Assembly: GCA_026398675.1 (NCBI GenBank)
Contig: JAPLSK010000119.1
Location: 1 to 11,103, forward strand
DNA: 11,103 bases
Reading direction: 5' to 3'
Source of the DNA: a bacterium
GTDB taxonomy: Bacteria; RBG-13-66-14
Shown: piece by piece, positions 1 through 6,287 of the stretch
Position numbering within the stretch: position 1 is the stretch's first letter
Layout: the number at the start of each line of letters is the position of its first letter
The notes under the pieces: generated by a model
What the model saw: only the letters and a program-made list of their open reading frames with translations
The model's database searches: none
Told to the model about the DNA's origin: nothing
Position numbers and translations under genes: made by a program

Positions 1-8
1 CGTCTTTC

Positions 9-359
9 CTACGCCAGAGCCGTTCGCACCAGTTCACGCATTTTTTCCAAGCCGGTTTTGGCAACGCTCAGAGCGTCTTGCTTCCAGTAGTCGCGATTGA
101 ACAATTCCAGCGACAAGTATCCTTGAAAGCCGATGGCCCGCAATGTGCGGAAAATCTCCGCCAGCGGGTCGTCCCCCAGCCTGGAGATGAAGAGGACGTC
201 GTGCCCCAGCCGGGCCAGCGCCAGGGCCTGGTTGAAACCCTTGCCGCCGGGGTAGAGCCCGAGCGCGTCGGGCCGCACCGTCTCCCCGGGGCGCGGGAAG
301 CGCGGCGTGACCACCGCCACGTCCAGAATCGAGGAACCGACGACGGCGACACGGCTCAA
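9..359 (-). CDS. Chimeric frame: PfkB kinase N-terminus joined to sugar-phosphate isomerase C-terminus
   Basis: This 116-residue frame starts at TTG, whose last two bases overlap the TGA of the O-methyltransferase gene. Residues 1 to about 65 look like the start of a ribokinase/PfkB carbohydrate kinase: a VAVVGSSILD opening strand, a PRPGETV segment, the PGGKGFNQA signature and ISRLGDDP. PfkB kinases are normally about 300 residues, so the ATP-binding and catalytic C-terminus is absent. From about residue 66 the sequence instead resembles the very end of a TIM-barrel sugar-phosphate isomerase/epimerase (GYLSLELFNRDYWKQD, then TGLEKMREL). The switch falls near positions 155-170. Hand counts give about 55% G+C left of it and about 72% right of it. 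Neither half should be catalytically competent. I read it as a kinase gene cut and joined to foreign or distant sequence, possibly an assembly artefact. The kinase start and its coupling to the operon look genuine. Confidence 0.75.
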   Translation of the reverse strand: MSRVAVVGSSILDVAVVTPRFPRPGETVRPDALGLYPGGKGFNQALALARLGHDVLFISRLGDDPLAEIFRTLRAIGFQGYLSLELFNRDYWKQDALSVAKTGLEKMRELVRTALA

Positions 360-1015
360 CGCTTCCTCGCCAGCAACAGCCCGTCGGCGATGGGCACCAG
401 GGACATCGTCACGCGGACGTCGTCCCGGATTTTACGGTTGAGGTCGCGGATGACGGCCGTCCCCGGGTCGGCGTCGGCGGTGTCGGCCACCCGCCCGTGC
501 CGCAGGGCGTTGTCCAGGGCGACGAGGCCGCCGGGACGCAGGAGTTTTAGGGTTTTCTCGTAGTAGGCGTCGTAGCTCGCCTTGTCCGCGTCAATGAAGG
601 CGAAATCGAACCGCCCGGCGCAACCTTCGGCCAAAAGCGCATCCAGGCTTTGCAGGGCCGGTCCCAGGCGGAGCTCGATCTTGTGCGAAACCCCGGCCTC
701 CTCCCAGCACCGCCGGGCGACGTCGGTCCACTCGCGGCTGGAGTCGCAGGCGACCAGCCTGCCGTCGGGCGGCAGCGCCAGGGCCACCGCGGTGGAGCTG
801 TAGCCGGTGAAGGTGCCGATTTCCAGGCACATTTTCGCCCCGACGAGCTCCACCAGCAGCGCCATGAGCTGCCCCTGTTCCGGGGCGATCTGCATTTTGG
901 CGTTGGGCAGCTTCGAGGTTTCCTCGCGGAGCCGCCGCAGGACCTCGGGCTCCCGCAGGGTGTTTTCCAGGTAGGCGTAGATTTCGTCGGTGACCGCCAG
1001 CGTCCGGTTGGCCAT
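356..1015 (-). CDS. Class I SAM-dependent O-methyltransferase (caffeoyl-CoA OMT-like family)
   Basis: The 219-residue product has the length and layout of the bacterial/plant cation-dependent O-methyltransferase family (Methyltransf_3). The SAM-binding loop is LEIGTFTGYSS (about residues 64-74). The acidic residue after strand 2 is in ACDSS (about 89-93). The metal/substrate motif FDFAFIDADK spans about 137-146, and a second metal-site motif LDNALRHG about 167-174. Asp142, Asp168 and Asn169 are the expected divalent-metal ligands. Family members methylate catechol-type hydroxyls; the substrate here is unknown. The ATG at 1013-1015 shares its A with the TGA of the upstream lipoprotein gene (TGATG), and no clear Shine-Dalgarno is visible, so translation is probably coupled. 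The same frame stays open upstream to about 1810, but that extension is arginine/proline-rich antisense-like sequence over the lipoprotein gene and was excluded. Confidence 0.9.
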   Translation of the reverse strand: MANRTLAVTDEIYAYLENTLREPEVLRRLREETSKLPNAKMQIAPEQGQLMALLVELVGAKMCLEIGTFTGYSSTAVALALPPDGRLVACDSSREWTDVARRCWEEAGVSHKIELRLGPALQSLDALLAEGCAGRFDFAFIDADKASYDAYYEKTLKLLRPGGLVALDNALRHGRVADTADADPGTAVIRDLNRKIRDDVRVTMSLVPIADGLLLARKR

Positions 1016-1818
1016 CAGTACCCGCTTTCTTCGAGTAGAAGCCTGACCTTCGCGATGCCCGCGTCCCTCACGGCGGGGTCCATTGAGCGCAGCTCGGGAA
1101 CGCCGACGCCGAGGATTCTGGCGAGCATGATGGCCGCGTAGTCCTTGACCCGGTGGGCGTACATCGAGCCGAGGGTCGCCTCCTCGGAACCCTCGATGAA
1201 GCACTCCTTTTCGTCGTCCAGGAAGGCGGCCAGGCCGCCGACCGCCGAATCGCCGCCGGCCGTGACCCGCTCCGCCAGGGAGCCGGAGAGGAAGATCCCG
1301 TCCTCGCCGTAGAGGTAGAGGCCCCACTCGTTGTAGGTGACGTCGTTCGCCAGGCGGTAGAGGAGATAGTCGAGGCCGGCCAGGACACGGATGACGTACT
1401 CCATCGTCCCGAGCGGCGAATCCCAGCGCAGGAGATGGGGGCCGGTCTCGGTGAAATCGAATATCTCTCCCGCATCCACGACGGCGGTGCTGGTCCCGGC
1501 GGGCTCCATGTCCCGGACTGTCCCGTCCGCGCCCTGGACCGAGAGGCCGCCCACGGTCTGCGTCCCGTCCGAGGGGGCGGTCAGGGTCAGAAGGCAGCCG
1601 CCCCAGAAGGAATCGGCGGTAACCGTCCGGTCGGTGGGGTTCGTCGCGGTGAAGCCCAGCCACAGCGAGCCGTCGGGCTCGATCACCGGCGTCGAGTGCC
1701 AGTTCCAGGGGGAGATGGAGAGGTTCCCGCCGCCGGCGGGTTCGGTATTCGCGGGAACCTCCCCGGCGGCGCAGCCGATTACGGTCGCCGCAACCAGTAA
1801 AATGTACCAAAGCCGCAT
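1015..1818 (-). CDS. Uncharacterised lipoprotein
   Basis: The 267-residue product begins with a lipoprotein signal peptide: a short MRLWYILLVAATV stretch followed by a VIGC lipobox, making Cys16 the likely lipidated residue. Residues about 30-150 look like a beta-sandwich, with alternating hydrophobic strands, an LGFTATNPTDRTVT segment typical of Ig-like or BsuPI-like folds, and a later HLLRWDSPLG strand. The C-terminal part (about 155-267) appears helical and contains a LYGEDGIFLSG patch. I do not recognise the family and assign no function. The frame could begin further upstream, but an AGGAG lies 7 bases before the ATG at 1816-1818. A second ATG at 1822-1824 is only one base from that AGGAG and would add just Met-Lys. 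It sits between the PHP gene and the methyltransferase, and would be carried to the outer membrane by a Lol system if it is an outer-membrane lipoprotein. Confidence 0.85.
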   Translation of the reverse strand: MRLWYILLVAATVIGCAAGEVPANTEPAGGGNLSISPWNWHSTPVIEPDGSLWLGFTATNPTDRTVTADSFWGGCLLTLTAPSDGTQTVGGLSVQGADGTVRDMEPAGTSTAVVDAGEIFDFTETGPHLLRWDSPLGTMEYVIRVLAGLDYLLYRLANDVTYNEWGLYLYGEDGIFLSGSLAERVTAGGDSAVGGLAAFLDDEKECFIEGSEEATLGSMYAHRVKDYAAIMLARILGVGVPELRSMDPAVRDAGIAKVRLLLEESGY

Positions 1819-1825
1819 CTTCATT

Positions 1826-1830
1826 CTCCT
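1826..1830 (-). promoter_or_regulatory. Shine-Dalgarno AGGAG deciding the lipoprotein start
   Basis: The AGGAG overlaps the TGA stop of the PHP gene and sits 7 bases before the ATG at 1818 but only 1 base before the in-frame ATG at 1824. The spacing favours 1818, which also gives the cleanest lipoprotein signal peptide. Confidence 0.6.
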
Positions 1831-2972
1831 CAATCCGTTATCCGGATGGCGTTGGAGATTATCCACGTTTTTTTCAGCCACTTCCGCCGCCGGTAGACCT
1901 CGACCCGGAAGACCCCCACCCCCTCCGCCCGGTGGACCAGGCTGCGCCCCGTCCGGGTGACGATGGGGACCCCGTCTTTTACCAGGTTGATTATCCCCCG
2001 CTCGGGCAATTGAACGGTCAACGTCCAGGGGCCCTTATCCGGCGAAACTGTGGAACCCATCGGCGCGGTCTCGGTCCCATTCCCGGCGAAAAAGGAAAAG
2101 CCACGGGCGGGCCACCAGAACTCCTGGGCGACGAAGCCGCGCCCGGCCTGCATTGCGGAAAGAAGCTCCCGCTCGGTCTCGTCGGCGGAGAGCCCCTCCA
2201 GCGGCCGCGTGAAGAGGTGAAACCGGATGAGCCGCAGAGCCGTGGGGTAGGGGAGGATGTCGTAGGTCCGCACCAGGCGGTAGGGGCGGCCGTGGTTGTC
2301 GCAGCAGCCGATGACCGGCATCGGACCGCAGGCCAAAAGACGGTCCCAACGCTCCAGGGTCTCCCGCTTCGGGCCGCGCAAAACCCACGCCGGCCGGTTG
2401 TAGGCCACGTAGGCGCTCACGATGCCGCGCAGCGAGTCCTGCCAGTCGGTCATCAGGTCCCAGACGTCCAGGGCGTCGTAGCCGGTGACCGACCAGTCCT
2501 CCCACTTGTAGCAGCCGATGCCGAACCGGACGTTCCCCCGATGGTCGGGGTGGGGAATGACGCCGAATCCGCCACGGGCGCGGACAAAGTCTATTATTTT
2601 CTGGCTGGGGAGTCCGGGGGCGGGGAGCCGGTCCACGCCGAAGGCCAGGTAGTGCGACCGGGGCGGGGTTATCTCCGCCCCCACCCCGAGGAAGATGCGG
2701 TGGGCGGATGAGCCTTTCCTCTCCACCGGCCTCACCGAGAGCCAGGGGCCCTCGGGCGAAGCCGAAGCGTACCAGCCGCCCCAGCCGTCATCCCCGGCCC
2801 CCAGGGTATCGTGGTCGGTGAGGAAGACGAAGTCCAGCCCGGCGCGGATGCCCTCCCCGAGGATGCGCCCCACGGGCCAGTGGCCGTCGGAGTAGGTCGA
2901 GTGGAGGTGGACGACGCCCGTGTACTCGCGGTACCCGTCGGGGAAGGCGGGGCCTGTTCGGGGACGGCTCAT
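1830..2972 (-). CDS. PHP-domain metallohydrolase (CehA/McbA-like)
   Basis: The 380-residue product carries the full set of PHP metal-binding motifs: VHLHSTYSDGH (His22, His24, Asp29), FLTDHDT (Asp53, His54, Asp55), GVGAEIT (Glu100), IPHPDHRG (His141, His144) and CCDNHG (Asp225, His227). PHP proteins are di- or trinuclear metal phosphoesterases. The CehA-like branch, with a C-terminal beta-rich domain, contains characterised hydrolases, but most members have no known substrate. Residues about 285-380 form a probable beta-sandwich (PWTLTVQLPERGIINLVKDG and later strands). No signal peptide or membrane span is visible, so it is probably cytoplasmic. The ATG is 13 bases after the TGA of the Yip1 gene, with an AGGA about 9-10 bases upstream overlapping that stop. 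Its position after pgsA-pgpA raises the possibility of a lipid or nucleotide phosphoester substrate, which is only inference. Confidence 0.88.
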   Translation of the reverse strand: MSRPRTGPAFPDGYREYTGVVHLHSTYSDGHWPVGRILGEGIRAGLDFVFLTDHDTLGAGDDGWGGWYASASPEGPWLSVRPVERKGSSAHRIFLGVGAEITPPRSHYLAFGVDRLPAPGLPSQKIIDFVRARGGFGVIPHPDHRGNVRFGIGCYKWEDWSVTGYDALDVWDLMTDWQDSLRGIVSAYVAYNRPAWVLRGPKRETLERWDRLLACGPMPVIGCCDNHGRPYRLVRTYDILPYPTALRLIRFHLFTRPLEGLSADETERELLSAMQAGRGFVAQEFWWPARGFSFFAGNGTETAPMGSTVSPDKGPWTLTVQLPERGIINLVKDGVPIVTRTGRSLVHRAEGVGVFRVEVYRRRKWLKKTWIISNAIRITD

Positions 2973-2985
2973 CGGGGGGCGGTCC

Positions 2986-3762
2986 TCATTGGGCGAAGCC
3001 GAAGTAGCTCAGGGCCGTCATCACGAGCGCCCAGAGCAGCCAGAGGATGAATACGACCCTGAAGGAGCGTTTCACGGAAAGCCCGGTCACCTCGCGCACG
3101 CCGACGGTGAGCAGATAGACGCTCCAGGCGGAGAAAACGTCTATCTGGGAGGCGAAGCCCCTCAAGACCTTCATATACCACTCCGAGGGCATCCGGGGGA
3201 ACAGAAGCCCCAGGTTGGTCCCCACGTAAACGTCGCCCTTCACCAGCACCAGGACCAGCATCACCACCACCCCCGCGGCCATGGCCACCGATGCCAGGGA
3301 GACGATGGAGACGGCGTTGCGGAAGCCCAGCTTCTGCCCGGTGAGCCCCACGCCGACGTTCAGCCCCGCCGAGGCCAGGAGGAGGTAGATGAAAAGCGAC
3401 ACGGGCACCCCGAGGTAGGGGAAGACCTCGCCCATGAAGCCGGTGCCGGCATGGTCCCGGAACTCCTCCAGTCGGGCGACCTGCTCGGCGGGCATCGCAT
3501 CCCGGTTCTCGCGCAGAATTTCGTTTATCGCCTCGCGCTGGGCCGTCACGGAGTAGGGCATCAGGAGGGGGAGGGTGGCCAGGGAGACGGCGAGGGTGAG
3601 GAGGAAAAAGACGAGCCAGCGCGGCCTGGCTTTCAGACCGCGGAAGGCCTCGCCGGGCGACACCACGGCGTCGAGGTACTGGCCGATGGGGCTCTTGTAA
3701 ACCTGTTCTTCGTTAGTGGAGGCAAGGGGTTTAAACCCCTTGTCTCGTTCTTCGTCGGGCAT
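2986..3762 (-). CDS. Yip1-domain integral membrane protein
   Basis: The 258-residue product resembles the bacterial YIP1 family. It has a short cytoplasmic lead with the typical SPGEAFRGLKARPRW entry motif, one membrane span (about 48-68), a charged loop rich in Glu/Arg, then four further hydrophobic spans (about 113-133, 145-172, 203-220, 230-250). Function in bacteria is unknown; family members are polytopic membrane proteins. The ATG at 3760-3762 has AGGAG at 3768-3772, five bases upstream, directly after the TAG of pgpA. Oddity: codons about 6-14 (DKGFKPL region) are encoded by a 26-bp repeat containing a 20-bp perfect palindrome, ahead of the conserved domain. The N-terminal extension therefore looks like acquired repeat sequence kept in frame, not family sequence. 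Confidence 0.82.
   Translation of the reverse strand: MPDEERDKGFKPLASTNEEQVYKSPIGQYLDAVVSPGEAFRGLKARPRWLVFFLLTLAVSLATLPLLMPYSVTAQREAINEILRENRDAMPAEQVARLEEFRDHAGTGFMGEVFPYLGVPVSLFIYLLLASAGLNVGVGLTGQKLGFRNAVSIVSLASVAMAAGVVVMLVLVLVKGDVYVGTNLGLLFPRMPSEWYMKVLRGFASQIDVFSAWSVYLLTVGVREVTGLSVKRSFRVVFILWLLWALVMTALSYFGFAQ
3721..3746. repeat. Short form of the dispersed palindromic element, inside the Yip1 gene
   Basis: The plus strand reads GGCAAGGGGTTT, then AAACCCCTTGTCTC. Bases 3723-3742 form a perfect 20-bp palindrome. The first 16 bases are identical to 8121-8136, and the last 14 match 8202-8215 at 13 positions. This copy therefore looks like the two ends of the longer element joined with no internal units. 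It is read through in frame by the Yip1 gene as residues about 6-14. Confidence 0.75.
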
Positions 3763-3772
3763 GGCTGCTCCT

Positions 3773-4312
3773 CTAGAACCAGAGGTTGGGCAGGGGGACG
3801 CGGGCCCAGACGGGCATCAGTTTCGTCAGGTAAACGACCGCCAGGAGGGCGACGGCGTAAACTCCGGCCGCCAGGTCGTCGAGCATGATCCCCCACCCGC
3901 CGGACAGCCGCTCGATCCGGCGGCAGGGTGGAAGCTTGGCGATGTCGAAGAAGCGGAAGAGAAGGAAGGCGAGGGCCATGTAGCCCCACTCCCGGGGAAA
4001 GAAGGCGAGAATCAACAGCATCACCGCGCCCTCGTCCGCGGTGGCCTGGCTGGGGTCCGGGTCGCGGTAGCGGACGGCCATCCAACTCGTCGCCGGAACG
4101 CCGAAGAGGAAGATGAGTGCGCCCAGCGCGCCCGCGAGCCAGGGCCAGGGGGGCAGTATAACGTAGAGCGCACAGGCCGCGAGACTCGCCACCGTGCCCG
4201 AGGCGACGGGGAAGAACCCCGTGCCGCCGAAGCTGCCGACGACCAGGTAGGGCGCCTCCCACAACCGCAGCGGCGGTTTTTCGGGAATTCGGGTCCGCTT
4301 CACGAACGCCAT
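3773..4312 (-). CDS. pgpA: Phosphatidylglycerophosphatase A
   Basis: The 179-residue product removes the phosphate from phosphatidylglycerophosphate to give phosphatidylglycerol at the cytoplasmic membrane. PgpA signatures are present in order: GSFGGTGFFPVASGTVASL (about 26-44), DPDPSQATADE (about 84-94) and FFDIAKLPPCRRIERLSGGW leading into GIMLDDLAAG (about 121-150). The acidic residues Asp93, Glu94, Asp145 and Asp146 fit the metal-dependent active site. Hydrophobic segments between these motifs match the family's membrane spans. Length is normal. The ATG at 4310-4312 has AGGAGG four bases upstream and overlaps the end of pgsA by 13 bases; the longer open frame upstream is a shadow of pgsA. 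It is placed directly after pgsA, whose product it dephosphorylates. Confidence 0.93.
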   Translation of the reverse strand: MAFVKRTRIPEKPPLRLWEAPYLVVGSFGGTGFFPVASGTVASLAACALYVILPPWPWLAGALGALIFLFGVPATSWMAVRYRDPDPSQATADEGAVMLLILAFFPREWGYMALAFLLFRFFDIAKLPPCRRIERLSGGWGIMLDDLAAGVYAVALLAVVYLTKLMPVWARVPLPNLWF

Positions 4313-4911
4313 CCGCCCTCCTTCCCCTCGATTCCGCTCCGCAGAAGCTTTCGGGCGTTGCAGAGGTAGAGCGCGCCGGAGAGAACCGTCTGCGCCACGG
4401 AGAGCCCCAGAATCACCAGGTAAGCTATCCGGAACCCGAGGTCGAGGCTCTCTTTCCACTCCCACCCGAGGACGGGGAAGCCGGCGCGGGCCGTCAAGTA
4501 GGCCAGCACCGCCAGCACCGCGACCATCTGCATCAGGGTCTTGGCCTTGCCCAGACGGGACGGCGGGATATCCACTCCGCGATGGGCGGCGTAGGCCCGC
4601 AGCGTCGTGACGATCAACTCCCGCCAGATAACGATGAGCGCCAGCCACCAGGGCACCGCTTCCACGGCGGCGAAGGAGACGAGGGCGGTGACGACGAAGA
4701 GCTTGTCCGCCAGGGGATCGGCGAACTCCCCGAAGGCGGACCGGGTCTCGGTTTTTCTCGCGATGCGGCCGTCGGCGAGGTCGGTGAGGGCGGCCAGGGC
4801 GAGGAGGAGCAGCGCCGCCAGATAGGCGTAGAAATGCCCAAAGGCCACCGCCACCACGAAGAGCGGCGCCAGAGCGATTCTAAAGAGGGTCAGCCTGTTC
4901 GGCAGCGTCAT
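4300..4911 (-). CDS. pgsA: CDP-diacylglycerol--glycerol-3-phosphate 3-phosphatidyltransferase
   Basis: The 203-residue membrane enzyme makes phosphatidylglycerophosphate from CDP-diacylglycerol and glycerol-3-phosphate, the committed step to phosphatidylglycerol. The CDP-alcohol phosphotransferase signature is complete: Asp44, Asp47-Gly48, Ala51-Arg52, Gly61, Asp65 and Asp69 with the exact D-x2-DG-x2-AR-x8-G-x3-D-x3-D spacing. The opening LPNRLTLFRI and the later RLGKAKTLMQM segment are typical of PgsA rather than Pss. Several hydrophobic spans follow. The ATG at 4909-4911 overlaps the rimO TGA as ATGA. The extreme C-terminus overlaps the start of pgpA by 13 bases. The rimO-pgsA-pgpA order suggests coupled expression. 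Confidence 0.94.
   Translation of the reverse strand: MTLPNRLTLFRIALAPLFVVAVAFGHFYAYLAALLLLALAALTDLADGRIARKTETRSAFGEFADPLADKLFVVTALVSFAAVEAVPWWLALIVIWRELIVTTLRAYAAHRGVDIPPSRLGKAKTLMQMVAVLAVLAYLTARAGFPVLGWEWKESLDLGFRIAYLVILGLSVAQTVLSGALYLCNARKLLRSGIEGKEGGWRS
4317..4322 (-). promoter_or_regulatory. Shine-Dalgarno AGGAGG for pgpA, inside the end of pgsA
   Basis: A complete AGGAGG lies four bases before the pgpA ATG and fixes that start against the much longer open frame upstream. It is also read as pgsA codons, so the pgsA-pgpA overlap carries both coding and initiation information. Confidence 0.75.
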
Positions 4912-6287
4912 TCTTCAGTCACCGGCTCGGCGTAGAGGTCGTAGGGCTGGGCCGCGGTGTAGGCGACACGCCTGAAATCACCGGGCAGCCAGCCGTGCCC
5001 CTCCGGCAGGGCCACCTCGACCACTCCGTCCACGTCGGGGCAGAAGCGGCGGCCACGGGCTATGGCCCCACTCGCGGCGACGGCGTCCACCAGTACGTCG
5101 TCTTGCGTGCCCACCAGACGGGCGTGCCCGGCGAAGGAGATGGCTTCCTGGATGTCGTGGAGCGCCTCGGCGCGTAGCTCCTTCATCTCCTGCGAAACGG
5201 GGTCGCCGAGCTCGTCGGCGGCGCGCGTCCCCGGCCGGGCGGAGAAAGTAAATACCCCGAGGTGGTCGAACCCCGTCTCCTCCACGAAGCGGACCAGCCT
5301 ATCGAAGGCGGCCTGGTCCTCGGTGGGGAAGCCGACCAGGGCGGTTCCGCGCAGGACCAGTCCCGGCACGGTCTTCCGCGTCAGCGCGATGACGGCGGAA
5401 AGCGCTTCCGCGTCGCCGGGACGGCCCATGGACTTGAGCACGGCTCCGTCGGCGTGCTGGAAGGGGAAATCGAGGTAGGGCACGAGCTGGGGGTAATTCG
5501 TAAAACACTCCAGCAGCTCCGCGTCCACCCGGGCGGGGTTCGGGTAGAGCAATCGAAGCCAGACGTCATCCTCGGGCAATTGAAGGCTCATCGCGGCCAG
5601 CAGCCGCACGAGGGACGGCTCGCCGTAGAGGTCGCGCCCGTACGCCGTGGTTTCCTGGGCGACGAGAATCAGCTCCCGCACCCCCTCCTCGACCAGGGAC
5701 ACCGCCTCGGCGACCAGCGTTTCCACGGGGCGGCTCCGCTGGGGCCCGCGCAGGGCGGGAATGGCGCAGAAGGTGCAACCCAGATCGCAGCCCTCGGCCA
5801 GCTTGAGGTAGGCGATGTGCGGCAGGGTGAGCGCCACCCTCTCGGGAAGGGGGTCGGGGTTTCCGTCGTAGACCCCTCCGGGCGGGGGGAAATCCAGGAG
5901 CGGTTCGGCCTTCCTGCGCCGCTCCAACCGGCCCACCAGCTCGCCGATACGGGCCAGCGCCCCGGTCCCGGCCACGAGGTCCACCTGGGGAAAACGCTCG
6001 GCTATCCCGCCCTTCAACGCCTCGGACGCGCAGCCCACCACGGCCAGCCGCGAGCCGGGGTGCGCCTCCTTGAACTCGACCAGCCGCTCTATTTCGGAGA
6101 AAGTCTCCTCCAGCGCCTCGGCCAGGAAGCCGCAGGTGTTGATGAGGTAGAGCTCGGCCTCCTCGTCGTTGGTCGGCAAGTACCCGCGCCGCTCGAGCTG
6201 GGCCAGCATGACCTCGGTGTCCACCAGCGCCTTGGCGCAGCCAAGAGAAACGATGTGGACTCTCTTCGGGGCTTCATCCACGGGCAC
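4908..6287 (-). CDS. rimO: Ribosomal protein S12 methylthiotransferase RimO
   Basis: RimO is a radical-SAM enzyme that adds a methylthio group to an aspartate of ribosomal protein S12 near the decoding centre. The MTTase N-terminal domain has its three cluster cysteines: Cys17 (SLGCAKALVDTE), Cys52 (INTCGF) and Cys86 (VVGCAS). The radical-SAM cluster motif is C-x3-C-x2-C at Cys167, Cys171 and Cys174 (GCDLGCTFCAIP), followed by RGPQRSRP. The VAQETTAYGRDLYG segment is characteristic of RimO as opposed to MiaB. A C-terminal TRAM-like domain covers about residues 385-450. Length (about 459) is normal. One family deviation is AKAL where the first-cysteine motif usually reads PKNL or similar. The start is either GTG at 6287 or GTG at 6281; the latter has GGGAG five bases upstream. 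It overlaps the preceding frame by 8 or 14 bases. Confidence 0.94.
   Translation of the reverse strand: MPVDEAPKRVHIVSLGCAKALVDTEVMLAQLERRGYLPTNDEEAELYLINTCGFLAEALEETFSEIERLVEFKEAHPGSRLAVVGCASEALKGGIAERFPQVDLVAGTGALARIGELVGRLERRRKAEPLLDFPPPGGVYDGNPDPLPERVALTLPHIAYLKLAEGCDLGCTFCAIPALRGPQRSRPVETLVAEAVSLVEEGVRELILVAQETTAYGRDLYGEPSLVRLLAAMSLQLPEDDVWLRLLYPNPARVDAELLECFTNYPQLVPYLDFPFQHADGAVLKSMGRPGDAEALSAVIALTRKTVPGLVLRGTALVGFPTEDQAAFDRLVRFVEETGFDHLGVFTFSARPGTRAADELGDPVSQEMKELRAEALHDIQEAISFAGHARLVGTQDDVLVDAVAASGAIARGRRFCPDVDGVVEVALPEGHGWLPGDFRRVAYTAAQPYDLYAEPVTEE

Noticed and set aside
1016..1810. Upstream extension of the O-methyltransferase frame to give a 484-residue protein
   Set aside because: The extension is Arg/Pro-rich shadow of the lipoprotein gene; the family N-terminus fits the ATG at 1015.
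2920..3888. Long plus-strand open frames throughout (for example 2920-3888, 5262-6350, 7101-8186, 8470-9717)
   Set aside because: They lie opposite well-supported minus-strand genes and are rich in Gly/Arg/Pro/His with no recognisable domains, as expected for antisense frames in GC-rich DNA.
4313..4648. Upstream extension of pgpA to a 291-residue protein
   Set aside because: The extra sequence is a shadow of pgsA, and a full AGGAGG precedes the ATG at 4312.
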